From contig NZ_JABGCL010000021.1 in the NCBI RefSeq assembly GCF_019800005.1, forward strand, positions 1 through 64,000: a DNA stretch of 64,000 bases, in the 5' to 3' direction. This stretch comes from Geminicoccus harenae (GTDB lineage: Bacteria > Pseudomonadota > Alphaproteobacteria > Geminicoccales > Geminicoccaceae). The notes beneath the pieces are model-generated. The model searched no databases, had not been told where the DNA came from, and was given only the letters and a program-made list of their open reading frames with translations. The translations under genes were made by a program, and so were the position numbers. This document shows, in pieces, positions 24,943 to 33,310 of this stretch (within the stretch, counting starts at the first letter, position 1; each line of letters begins with the position of its first letter).

Positions 24943-26027
24943 CGCGCGGCAACATCGTCGAGTTCGCCGGCGTGCAGAAGTCCTATGACGGCCGGCACCT
25001 GGTCATCCACGACCTCGACCTCGGCATCCGGCACGGCGAGTTCCTGACCCTGCTCGGCGCCTCGGGCTCGGGCAAGACCACGACCCTGATGATGCTGGCC
25101 GGCTTCGAGACGCCGACGCGCGGGCACATCCTGATGAAGGGCGTGCCGATCGAGCACCTGCCGCCGCACCGGCGCGGCATCGGCGTGGTGTTCCAGAACT
25201 ACGCCCTGTTCCCGCACATGAGCGTAGCACAGAACCTGGCCTATCCCTTGAAGATGCGCGGCGACGACCGGGCGACGATCGCGAGGAGGGTCGAGAAGTT
25301 CGTCCACATGGTGCGCCTGGAAGGCATGGAGCACCGCCGCCCCTCGGAACTGTCGGGCGGCCAGCAGCAGCGCGTAGCGCTCGCCCGTGCCCTCGTGTTC
25401 GAGCCGGATCTGGTGCTGATGGACGAGCCGCTGGGTGCTTTGGACAAGGCGCTGCGCGAGCACATGCAGGACGAGATCCGCCAGATCCACCGGGAGCTCG
25501 GGGTGACGGTCGTCTACGTGACCCACGACCAGTCCGAGGCGCTGGCCATGTCCGACCGGATCGCGATCTTCCAGGACGGCAGGATCGCGCAGATCGCCGC
25601 CCCGGAGGAACTGTACGAGCGCCCGGCCAGCGCCTTCGTGGCGGGCTTCATCGGCGAGAACAACCTGCTGGCCGGCCGGTCCGAGGGCAGCGCTGCCGAT
25701 GGCCGCTGTCGGATCACGCTCGCTTCCGGTGCGGAGGCCAGGGCGGCCCTGCCCGGCGGTCGCACCCGCCCCACCGGCCAGGTGACGCTCGCTGTCCGGC
25801 CGGAACGGCTTGCGATCGGCCGGCCTGCCGAACTGCTCGCCAACCGGCTGCGCGGCCGGATCACCGATGTCGCCTATCTGGGTGACCATCTGCGCGCACA
25901 GGTCGACATCGGCGGTGGGCAGCGGATGATCGTGCGCAAGCCGGTCGACCAGTTCCCCGAGCGCCCGACGATCGGTGCGGAGATCCTGGTCGGCTGGCGT
26001 GAAGAAGACGGGCTGGTGTTCAGCTAG
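24939..26027 (+). CDS. ABC transporter ATP-binding protein, PotA type
   Basis: 362 residues. Walker A GASGSGKTTTLMMLAGFETP, Q-loop FQNYALFPHMSV, signature LSGGQQQRVALARAL, Walker B LVLMDEPLGALD and H-loop YVTHDQSEALAM are all intact. A C-terminal TOBE domain (about 275-360, LAVRPERLAIG) is typical of spermidine/putrescine and iron-type importers. It energises the PotBC-like channel. Translationally coupled to the permease (ATGA). Its end is convergent with the solute-binding gene at 26037, only nine bases away, and no terminator hairpin is visible between them. Confidence 0.95.
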   Translation: MTRGNIVEFAGVQKSYDGRHLVIHDLDLGIRHGEFLTLLGASGSGKTTTLMMLAGFETPTRGHILMKGVPIEHLPPHRRGIGVVFQNYALFPHMSVAQNLAYPLKMRGDDRATIARRVEKFVHMVRLEGMEHRRPSELSGGQQQRVALARALVFEPDLVLMDEPLGALDKALREHMQDEIRQIHRELGVTVVYVTHDQSEALAMSDRIAIFQDGRIAQIAAPEELYERPASAFVAGFIGENNLLAGRSEGSAADGRCRITLASGAEARAALPGGRTRPTGQVTLAVRPERLAIGRPAELLANRLRGRITDVAYLGDHLRAQVDIGGGQRMIVRKPVDQFPERPTIGAEILVGWREEDGLVFS

Positions 26028-26036
26028 GCCGCCGGC

Positions 26037-27878
26037 TCAGGCTGACTTCAGCCACCAGCTGTCCGGCCGGTAGATGCCGAAATGGGCGCCGGGCTCCCAG
26101 TTGTAGATGCCTTCCGCCGGCAGGTTCATCAGGCCGGGCCGGGCGGCCACCGGCTGCAGCACCCCGCCGATCAGGCCGATCGTCCAGACATTGGCGGCAT
26201 GGTTCTCCAGGATCTGCAGCCAGATCGCCGCCTGGGCCTGCTCGTCCTCGGCAAAGCGCCAGTCCTCGAACAGCTTCATCAGGGCCTTGGCCTCGGGCAG
26301 GTCCGGCTTCTCGCCGGCCATGCCCTTGGTCTCCATGTACTGGCCCCATTTCGGCCACTGCGCCTGGTCCTGGGCAGTGGGCACGAACTCGACCGGCGGG
26401 TAGTCCGGCTGCGGGATGCCGTTCTCCACGCCGTACCAGATCGTCATGAGCGCTTCGCCCGAGAAGACCCGGTTGCGCAGCACGTCCCGCTGGGAAGGCT
26501 TGACGTCGATGCCGAAGCCGATCTCCCGCCAGTTGGTCGCGACCAGTTCCAGGACGTCGCTCTGCTCGCTGTCCTCGCCCGCGGTCTCGACCACCAGGCG
26601 CAGGTCGCGGCCGTCGGGCAGCTTGCGAAAGCCGGCCGGTCCCATCGCCAGCCCGAGCTGGTCGAGCAGCTCGTTCGCCTTGCCGGGGTCGAAGCCGGTA
26701 TTGGCCGTGCCGAGCTCGTCGCGCCACAGCGGGCTTTCCGGCATCACCGTGTTGTTGGACGGCACCGCCAGGCCGAAGAACAGGAACTGGTTGATCGCCT
26801 CGCGGTCGATCCCGATCGCCAGCGCCTTGCGGAAGCGCACCTCGCGGAACATGGCCCGCCAGACCGGGTCCGCGGCATGCAGGTTCGGGAACAGCGCCAG
26901 ATGCGCGCCGCTCGCCTGCTTCCACAGCCGGGTCACCAGGCCGTTGCGCTGCTCGCTCTCCTTCAGGAAGGTATAGTCCTTGAAGAACAGGCCGCGCGCC
27001 TGCAGGTCGGTTTCCCCTGCCCCGGTCTTGATCGGGATCAGCTTGCTGTCGACCACGTCCAGCACGACCTGGTCGATGTAGGGAAGCTGCACGCCGTTCT
27101 GGTCGACCCGGTGGAAATACCGGTTGCGCACCGCGACGAAGCGCTCCGACGGCGGCGGGGTCTGCAGCACCCAGGGCTGCACGTCCGGCATCTCCGGATT
27201 GTCGATCTTGCTGATGCGGTCCTTGCGGCCGAACAGGTCGCCCCAGTCGCGCGACTTGGTCCTGGCGATCTGCTGGGCGAGTTCGTCGGGCTTCGCGTAT
27301 TTCTCGTGGAACGGCTTCAGGTAATGGGCCGGCCGGTAGAGATAGATCGGTGCCGCCGCCGCGAGGGCCGGGAGGAAGAACGGGTTGGGCTGCTTCCAGG
27401 CATAGCGGACGGTCAGTTCGTCGGGATGGCTCACCTCGGGCGGTTCGCCGTCCATGACCATCTGGACGTCCGGCCCGGTCGGCATCAGCGTCTCGTTGTT
27501 GGCGACGTCCTCCCAGTAGAACCGGAAGTCCTCCGAGGTGAACGGCTGGCCGTCCGACCAGCGATGGCCCGGGCGCAGGTGGAAGGTGAAGATCCGCCCT
27601 TCCTCGACCTCGAACGACTCCAGGAGATCGGGCACCAGCCGGTAGTCCAGGTCGTAGCCCACCAGCCTTGCATAGCCGTAGACCGTGAGCAGCCGCGTGT
27701 CGCGCGCCCGGCCGATCAGCGTGCGCAGCGTGCCGCCCTGCTGCCCCGGTTGCTCGACCTCCACCACCAGCGGCACCTCGGGCGGGCCGCCGTCGGCCGC
27801 GACCGCGCCCCGCCGCGGCAGGAAGCTGCAGCCGGCGGCAAGCGCAGCGGTCTCGATCAGGGTCCGGCGGGTAATCAT
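26037..27878 (-). CDS. ABC transporter substrate-binding protein, family 5 (peptide/opine type), Tat-like signal
   Basis: 613 residues. The N-terminus ITRRTLIETAALAAGCSFLP looks like a twin-arginine signal, with a small hydrophobic core and a Cys near its end. The mature part is a DppA/OppA-fold binding protein: TLRTLIGRARDTRL, FTFHLRPGHRWSDGQPFTSED, FRKALAIGIDREAINQ. Length above 600 and the insertions resemble YejA-like rather than simple DppA proteins. It would deliver a peptide or peptide-like solute. It follows the double ABC ATPase by 45 bases with GGGAGAG before its ATG, the last gene of the glycosyltransferase/ATPase block. No permease gene is adjacent; the nearest are at 38.9-40.7 kb. 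Confidence 0.9.
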   Translation of the reverse strand: MITRRTLIETAALAAGCSFLPRRGAVAADGGPPEVPLVVEVEQPGQQGGTLRTLIGRARDTRLLTVYGYARLVGYDLDYRLVPDLLESFEVEEGRIFTFHLRPGHRWSDGQPFTSEDFRFYWEDVANNETLMPTGPDVQMVMDGEPPEVSHPDELTVRYAWKQPNPFFLPALAAAAPIYLYRPAHYLKPFHEKYAKPDELAQQIARTKSRDWGDLFGRKDRISKIDNPEMPDVQPWVLQTPPPSERFVAVRNRYFHRVDQNGVQLPYIDQVVLDVVDSKLIPIKTGAGETDLQARGLFFKDYTFLKESEQRNGLVTRLWKQASGAHLALFPNLHAADPVWRAMFREVRFRKALAIGIDREAINQFLFFGLAVPSNNTVMPESPLWRDELGTANTGFDPGKANELLDQLGLAMGPAGFRKLPDGRDLRLVVETAGEDSEQSDVLELVATNWREIGFGIDVKPSQRDVLRNRVFSGEALMTIWYGVENGIPQPDYPPVEFVPTAQDQAQWPKWGQYMETKGMAGEKPDLPEAKALMKLFEDWRFAEDEQAQAAIWLQILENHAANVWTIGLIGGVLQPVAARPGLMNLPAEGIYNWEPGAHFGIYRPDSWWLKSA

Positions 27879-27923
27879 GGCAGGGGCTCTCCCCGGTACG
27901 GCAATGACTCGATCAAATGACGC

Positions 27924-29795
27924 TCACGCGGCGATCTTCGCCTGATCGGACAGCATCCGGACCTGATGGCCCGGTTCCACCTCGATCAGACGGGTCGGCT
28001 GCTCGCCCACGGTGAACGGTGCCGGCCAGCCGGACGGCCGGCCCGAGCCGCCGGCGAGCAGGGTGCCCAGGTCCAACGTACGGTCGGGATCCGGCTCGGG
28101 CACGGCGGCCAGCAACGCGCGGGTATAGGGATGGCGCGGGTTGGCGAACAACTGGTCGGTCGTGGCGATCTCGACGATCCGCCCGCCGCTCATCACCGCG
28201 ATCCGGTCGGCCACGTAGCGGACCACCGCCAGGTCGTGGGCGACGAACAGGTAGGTCAGGTCCAGGGCCTGCTGCAGGTCGCGCAGCAGGTTCAGGACCT
28301 GCGCCTGCACCGACACGTCCAGGGCCGAGACCGGCTCGTCGCACAGGAGCAGGTCGGGCTGCAGCGCCAGCGCCCGGGCGATGCCGATGCGCTGGCGCTG
28401 CCCGCCGGAGAAGCTGTGCGGGTAGCGGCGCAGGTGGCGGCTGCCATCCAGGCCCACCGCCTCCAGGAGCTGCCGGGCGCGCGCCTCGCGTTCCTTCGCG
28501 GTGCCGATGCCGTGGATGACCAGGGGCTCGGCCACGATGTCGAGCACGGTCATGCGCGGGTCGAGCGAGCTGTACGGGTCCTGGAACACGTACTGGACGT
28601 TGCGGCGAAACCGGCGCAGTGCCGCCGGATCGAGCGTGGCGACGTCGATGGCCCCACCCTCGCCATGGAAGATGATCTTGCCGCTGTCGGGGGTGAGCCC
28701 GCGCATGATCATCTTGCTGACCGTGGTCTTGCCCGAGCCGCTCTCGCCGACCAGGGCGAAGCTCTCGCCCTTGTTGATGGTGAAGCTGACATCGTCCGCG
28801 GCGATGATCTCCAGCCAGGTGCCGCTGAACGGCCCGCCCTTGCGGGCCAGAAAGCGCTTGTTGAGCCCCTGCACTTCCAGGAGCGGCTCGCCGCGGGCGG
28901 GCCCGCCCTGGCTGGCCGGCCGGTGCAGGGCCTGCGCCTGGCCGACATCGATCGCCCGCAGCCCCTTGAGCCGCACCGAGCGGTCGGTGGTCAGCCGCGG
29001 CACAGCGCCAATCAGGCCCTTGAGATAGGGATGCTGCGGATGGGTCAGCAGCTCGCGGGTGGAGCCCCGCTCCACCACCTTGCCGCGATAAAGCACCACC
29101 ACCTCGTCGGCGATGTTGGCGACCACGCCCAAATCGTGCGTGATGAACAGGATCGACATGCCGAGCTCGGCCTGGAGGTCCTTCAGCAGCTTGAGGACCT
29201 GGGCCTGGACGGTCACGTCGAGCGCGGTGGTGGGCTCGTCCGCGATCACCAGGTCCGGGCGGCACACCAGCGCCATGGCGATCACCGCGCGCTGGCGCAG
29301 CCCGCCCGACAGCTCGAACGGATAGGCGGCATAGGCCCGGTCGGCGTCGGGGAAACCCACCAGGCGCAGCATCTCCTTGGTCCGCGCCCGGGCGCCCTTG
29401 GCATCCAGCCCCTCGTGCAGGGTCAGCACCTCGTCGATCTGGTTGCCGATCCGGTGCAGCGGCGAGAGCGAGCTCATCGGCTCCTGGAAGATCATCGAGA
29501 TCCGCTGGCCGCGCAGGGCGCGGCGCTGCACGCTGTCCTGGCCGAGGCCGGCCAGGTCGACGATCTTCCCGTCGAGCAGGAAGCGCATCGCACCCCGCTC
29601 GATCCGCGCCCGCTCCGGCAGGATGCCCAGGATCGCCTGGGAGATCACGGTCTTGCCGGAGCCGCTCTCGCCCACCAGCGCCACGGTCTGGTGGCGCGGC
29701 ACCACGAAGGACGCGCCGCGCACTGCCTCCACCCGCCCCTCGTCGGCCAGGAAGCTCACGAACAGGTCGTCGACCTCGAGCAGTGGAGTGGTCAC
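27924..29795 (-). CDS. double ABC ATPase (DppD-DppF fusion type, YejF/GsiA-like)
   Basis: 623 residues holding two complete nucleotide-binding domains. The first (about 1-270) has VGESGSGKTVISQAILGILP, LSGGLRQRAVIAMALV and a closing HPQHPYLKGLIGAVPRL. The second (about 310-590) has VGESGSGKTTVSKMIMRG, FSGGQRQRIGIARALA and HPYTRALLAAVPEPDP. Both tails are the oligopeptide-transporter C-terminal motif. It powers a Dpp/Opp-family importer, but no permease gene is in this block. The GTG start overlaps the deacetylase stop (GTGA), tying it to the glycosyltransferase genes. Partner permeases are probably those at 38.9-40.7 kb (inference). Confidence 0.94.
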   Translation of the reverse strand: MTTPLLEVDDLFVSFLADEGRVEAVRGASFVVPRHQTVALVGESGSGKTVISQAILGILPERARIERGAMRFLLDGKIVDLAGLGQDSVQRRALRGQRISMIFQEPMSSLSPLHRIGNQIDEVLTLHEGLDAKGARARTKEMLRLVGFPDADRAYAAYPFELSGGLRQRAVIAMALVCRPDLVIADEPTTALDVTVQAQVLKLLKDLQAELGMSILFITHDLGVVANIADEVVVLYRGKVVERGSTRELLTHPQHPYLKGLIGAVPRLTTDRSVRLKGLRAIDVGQAQALHRPASQGGPARGEPLLEVQGLNKRFLARKGGPFSGTWLEIIAADDVSFTINKGESFALVGESGSGKTTVSKMIMRGLTPDSGKIIFHGEGGAIDVATLDPAALRRFRRNVQYVFQDPYSSLDPRMTVLDIVAEPLVIHGIGTAKEREARARQLLEAVGLDGSRHLRRYPHSFSGGQRQRIGIARALALQPDLLLCDEPVSALDVSVQAQVLNLLRDLQQALDLTYLFVAHDLAVVRYVADRIAVMSGGRIVEIATTDQLFANPRHPYTRALLAAVPEPDPDRTLDLGTLLAGGSGRPSGWPAPFTVGEQPTRLIEVEPGHQVRMLSDQAKIAA

Positions 29796-30475
29796 GCCGC
29801 TGCTGGCCCCCGAAATAGCGCGTCACTGGCGCGAAACGTCGCGTCGGGCCGATCTTGGAGGAGACCGATCGCCCGGTCGAGAGCCACGAATCCGGACGCA
29901 TCGGTCACGAGGTGATGGCTGAGCAGGCCGAGGGGCCCGATGTGCCGCTCAGCCGCCGCATCGAGCGCCGCGACGATCTCCGTTGCGTCCAGGTGGCGGC
30001 GATCTTCCCCCCAGCGGATCACGTCGACATGAGTGTCGCGCTGGCACAGGCCCGGCACGGGCGGCGGGCTGTGGCGGCCGGCGAAGGTCGACAGGCCGGT
30101 GAAGCCCAGTTCCGGCAGCCGCGCGCGCAGGCCGGGCTCGATCCGGTTCCAGGGCGGCACTAGGGCCGGAACGAACCGCTCCCCGAACCGCTCTGCCAGC
30201 ATGACCCTCGCGGCCACCAGCCGCCGGTCCAGGTCCAGGCGGTCGACCAGCTCGCACTTGCGCCCGTCCTGGCTGCGATGGTCCTCATGGGCCAGGCCGT
30301 GCTGGAGCACCTGCACCCACGGGCAGGCCAGGATCCGGCGCACCGTCGCCGCTTCCAGCCGTTCGGGTACCACCGCGAGTGCGATCGGCACGGCGCGCGC
30401 TTCCGCGATGGCGAGCAGCCGCTCCAGGCGCGGGTCGTCCGCCGCCGCATCGTCGTCACGCCACCAGAAGGTCAC
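29792..30475 (-). CDS. polysaccharide deacetylase-family protein
   Basis: 227 residues from a GTG that overlaps the upstream glycosyltransferase stop (GTGA). NodB-fold motifs are visible: WWRDDDAAADDPR (metal Asp), LQHGLAHEDH (the two metal His), VPPWNRIEPGL and a terminal LLSHHLVTD. It would remove N- or O-acetyl groups from a sugar polymer or glycolipid. There is no signal peptide, so if active it works in the cytoplasm, perhaps on a lipid-linked intermediate, unlike exported chitin deacetylases. Sandwiched between a glycosyltransferase and the double ATPase, with overlaps on both sides. Confidence 0.85.
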   Translation of the reverse strand: MTFWWRDDDAAADDPRLERLLAIAEARAVPIALAVVPERLEAATVRRILACPWVQVLQHGLAHEDHRSQDGRKCELVDRLDLDRRLVAARVMLAERFGERFVPALVPPWNRIEPGLRARLPELGFTGLSTFAGRHSPPPVPGLCQRDTHVDVIRWGEDRRHLDATEIVAALDAAAERHIGPLGLLSHHLVTDASGFVALDRAIGLLQDRPDATFRASDALFRGPAAA

Positions 30476-31590
30476 CGCAGCAGCTCCAGGATCAGCTCGG
30501 CACTGGCCGCGGCACCGTCGAACGCCCAGGCCTGGCTGATCGCGACGTCCTGCTCGGCGGCGCGCGCGATCGCCAGGGCCAGCTGCCCGGGCGTGAGACC
30601 GGCCTCGTCCAGCAGCACCGCTCGGCCGAGCTCCACCAGCCGGGCGGCCCGGCGCCGCTGCTCGGTCTCGCCACCGGCGGCATAGGGCACCAGCACCATC
30701 GGGGCCGCCGCCATCAGTGCCTCGGCGACCGTGTTGTAGCCGGCCTGCGAGACGGATACGCGACAACCGGCGAGCTGCTCCGGCAGGTCAGACAGATGAG
30801 CGTCGACCCGGCCGGAGCGCCCGCGCAGGGCGGCGAGCCTCGCCCGCTCCGCATCCTTCAGCGCAGCACCGCCCACGAGCTGCCAGGGCTCTCTGGCCAG
30901 GGCCCCGTCGATCCGGCAGACGGCGGCGGCCTCGAGCAGCCGGCCACCGACCCGCCCGCCCCCGGCCGACACCAGGATGCCGCGGCGCACCGGCGCGGGC
31001 CGGACCGGCCGGTCCAGGACGAAGCCGGTATAGCGGAGCAGTGGCGCCAGTTCGTCGGCATGGGGAAAGGTGGTGCCGAGCGGCAGGAAGGCCGGGTCGC
31101 CATGGACCAGGATCCGGTCGTAGCAGGCCAGCGCCAGGTCGCGCATCGCGACGGACTTCTCCGGCTGGGCCTTCTCGGCCAGCACGTCGCGCAGCGAGCA
31201 GACCACCCGGCCGCCGCTGCTGCGGACCAGGTCGAGTGCCGGCAGCAGTTCCTCGCGGAAGGCCCGCCGGCCGAACGGGAACAGCTCGGTGACCAGGACG
31301 CGCGGCCGGACCTCCTGGACCAGGGCCAGGAACGCTTCCCTGCGGGCGGTGCGGCCAGCTTCGCCCCACGGCCGGCCGGCAGCGTCGCGCAGGTCGCGAA
31401 AGTCGGCCCCGGCACTCACCGGGTCGAGCTGGACGAAGCGCACCCCTGGCGGACAGGCGAACCTGGTGGGCGGCCCGCCGCTGGCCAGCACCGTCGCCAC
31501 GCCCCGGCGCGCCAGGGCGGCAGCCACCGCCAGGGCCCGGCGCAGATGGCCGGTGCCGAGCAGGTGCTGGGTCCAGATCAGGACGCTCAT
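30472..31590 (-). CDS. MurG-like glycosyltransferase (GT28-type)
   Basis: 372 residues with a GT-B fold. The N-terminal LIWTQHLLGTGHLRRALAVA carries the GTGHLRR acceptor-binding loop like the GGTGGH motif of MurG. The C-terminal donor domain has ILVSAGGGRVGGRL, VSVSQAGYNTVAEALMAAAP and VLVPYAAGGETEQRRRA. It likely transfers a hexosamine or other sugar from a UDP-sugar to a lipid or glycan acceptor on the cytoplasmic face. Its start shares ATGA with the histidine-phosphatase gene and its stop shares GTGA with the deacetylase. It resembles the second GT28-type gene at 34.7 kb. Confidence 0.85.
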   Translation of the reverse strand: MSVLIWTQHLLGTGHLRRALAVAAALARRGVATVLASGGPPTRFACPPGVRFVQLDPVSAGADFRDLRDAAGRPWGEAGRTARREAFLALVQEVRPRVLVTELFPFGRRAFREELLPALDLVRSSGGRVVCSLRDVLAEKAQPEKSVAMRDLALACYDRILVHGDPAFLPLGTTFPHADELAPLLRYTGFVLDRPVRPAPVRRGILVSAGGGRVGGRLLEAAAVCRIDGALAREPWQLVGGAALKDAERARLAALRGRSGRVDAHLSDLPEQLAGCRVSVSQAGYNTVAEALMAAAPMVLVPYAAGGETEQRRRAARLVELGRAVLLDEAGLTPGQLALAIARAAEQDVAISQAWAFDGAAASAELILELLR

Positions 31591-32141
31591 GCGACAGCCG
31601 GCGCTGCCAGCGGCACGATGCCGACGGTGCCGTTCTCGATCAGGATCGCGTCCGCATGGCCGAACTCGACCGGCGGCGGGCCCTGCATCGCCCAGCCGGT
31701 ACGAACCGCCAGTGCCGCCAGCATCAGGCCGCGATGGCCGATCACGACCTTGGCCCCCTCCAGATGGGGCGCCACGCGCATCGCCGCCTCCCGGTAGGAC
31801 TCACCGCCCGGTGCGCGGAAATCCAGGCCCAGCGCCTCGCGCCTGGCCACTTCCCGCGGATCGCCCAGCCGCAATTCGGCGAGCGAGCGCCCTTCCCAGC
31901 CGCCCCAGTCCAGTTCCACCAGGTCCGGCTCCACGGCGGCGGCCAGGCCCAGCAGGGCCGCGGTCGCGGTCGCGCGCAGGAGCGGGCTGGTCTTGACCGG
32001 CAAGTCGCGAAAGCGCCCGGGCAGCCGCCAGAGGGCGACCTGCCGGGCGCCCGCCTCCGACAGGGGGATGTCCGCGCGACCCTGCAGGCGCCGCTCCTCG
32101 TTCCAGCGGGTCGGCCCGTGCCGGATCAGCAGCAGGGTCAC
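31587..32141 (-). CDS. histidine phosphatase (phosphoglycerate-mutase-like)
   Basis: 184 residues. The catalytic LLIRHGPTRWNEERRLQGR carries the phospho-accepting His in RHG. PLSEAGARQVAL, TSPLLRATATA, LVELDWGGWEG and the second His in VVIGHRGLML complete the branch-1 histidine phosphatase pattern. It could dephosphorylate a sugar phosphate made for the neighbouring glycosyltransferases, in the way CobC/GmhB-like enzymes serve their pathways. The GTG start overlaps the upstream glycosyltransferase stop (GTGA), and its stop overlaps the next gene's ATG. Confidence 0.9.
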   Translation of the reverse strand: MTLLLIRHGPTRWNEERRLQGRADIPLSEAGARQVALWRLPGRFRDLPVKTSPLLRATATAALLGLAAAVEPDLVELDWGGWEGRSLAELRLGDPREVARREALGLDFRAPGGESYREAAMRVAPHLEGAKVVIGHRGLMLAALAVRTGWAMQGPPPVEFGHADAILIENGTVGIVPLAAPAVA

Positions 32142-33310
32142 CGCTCGCCGGTTTCCTCGCGGCGCACCCGGCGCGCCACCGCCAGGTCGAGTGCGGCGTC
32201 CAGCGCATGGGCGGCGGCCGCCTCGCTGTGGACCCGCTCGACATGGCGGATGCCGGCCTGCCCCATGCTGGCGCGGCGCTCGGGCTCGTCCAGGAGGATC
32301 ATCATGCTGTTGGCGAACGAGACGGCATCGCCGCCGGTGGCGAGCAGGCCGGTGCGGCGGTGCAGGACCACGTCGGCGACCCCGGTGCCGCGCCCGGCCA
32401 CCACCGGCAGGCCCGCCGCCTGCGCCTCCAGGAACACGACACCATAGGCCTCGTTCAGCGCCGGCCAGACGAACATGTCCGAGGCGGCATAGATGGGCGG
32501 CAGCCGGTCCTCGGGCAGCGCACCCGCGAACCGGACGCGCTCCGGCTCGAACTGCGCGAACGCCGCCCGAATCTTCGGCGCCGCCGGGCCGTCGCCCACC
32601 ACCAGGAGCTGCCATGGCCAAGCGGTCAGCCGGGACAGCGCGTCGGCGAGCTGGAGATAGGAGTTCCGCTTGGCATCGTCGTCTCGCATCATCGCCACGG
32701 TGAGCAGCCACACGGCACCTGGGTCGAGCCCGAAGGCCTGGGCCACCTCGTTGCGATGGGCGAAGCGCCGGGCATTCGCCTGGCGGAACGGCAGCGTGTC
32801 GATGAAGGGCGGCAGGCGGCGCACCACGCCCTTGATCCGTGAACCGGCGGCATGCATGCCGCGCAGATCGACCTTGGTCATCGGCAAGAGCAGGTCGGCC
32901 CGCGACAGGGCGCGGATCGAGCCGGCATGACCGACCGCCCAATTGCCCTCGCGGCGCCGCCGGGCGAAGGAAGGCTCGGCCACCACATAGGGCACGCCCA
33001 GCCGCTCCGACACGGTTGGGCCGAGCAGGTCGGGCGCCTTATGGTAGCAGTGATAGGTGAACCAGACGTCCGGCAGCCAGTCCCGCGCCAGGCGCACCGA
33101 CAGGCGATTGGCGAGGCCAGCCGCAGTATGGGCCAGGCGGAGCTGGTGGAGCTGATCGCCCGCGCGGTCATAGCTGCGCAGCCGGCACACCACCCGGACC
33201 TCGTGGCCGAGCCGCTCCAGGATCCGGATGAAGCCGCGGCTCATGCGCCGATCGCCGGAAGGGACCGGATGGTCTGGTGGCTTCATCGGCGCGTAGAACG
33301 CGATCCTCAA
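32138..33310 (-). CDS. GT4-type glycosyltransferase
   Basis: 390 residues, GT-B fold. The N-terminal MRIAFYAPMKPPDHPVPSGD includes a substrate loop with SGDRRMSRGF. Donor-domain motifs are LLTVAMMRDDDAKRNSYLQL, LLVVGDGPA, VRFAGALPEDRLPPIYAASD and ALNEAYGVVFLEAQAAGLPV, where the first Glu of the E-x7-E pair matches retaining GT4 enzymes. It is a retaining sugar transferase for surface glycan or glycolipid synthesis. Linked by 4-base overlaps to the GT4 gene before it and the phosphatase gene after it. Confidence 0.9.
   Translation of the reverse strand: MRIAFYAPMKPPDHPVPSGDRRMSRGFIRILERLGHEVRVVCRLRSYDRAGDQLHQLRLAHTAAGLANRLSVRLARDWLPDVWFTYHCYHKAPDLLGPTVSERLGVPYVVAEPSFARRRREGNWAVGHAGSIRALSRADLLLPMTKVDLRGMHAAGSRIKGVVRRLPPFIDTLPFRQANARRFAHRNEVAQAFGLDPGAVWLLTVAMMRDDDAKRNSYLQLADALSRLTAWPWQLLVVGDGPAAPKIRAAFAQFEPERVRFAGALPEDRLPPIYAASDMFVWPALNEAYGVVFLEAQAAGLPVVAGRGTGVADVVLHRRTGLLATGGDAVSFANSMMILLDEPERRASMGQAGIRHVERVHSEAAAAHALDAALDLAVARRVRREETGER

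Noticed and set aside
26082..29915. Two long plus-strand frames (612 and 649 codons) opposite the binding-protein and ATPase genes
   Set aside because: Antisense shadows of genes with complete motifs.
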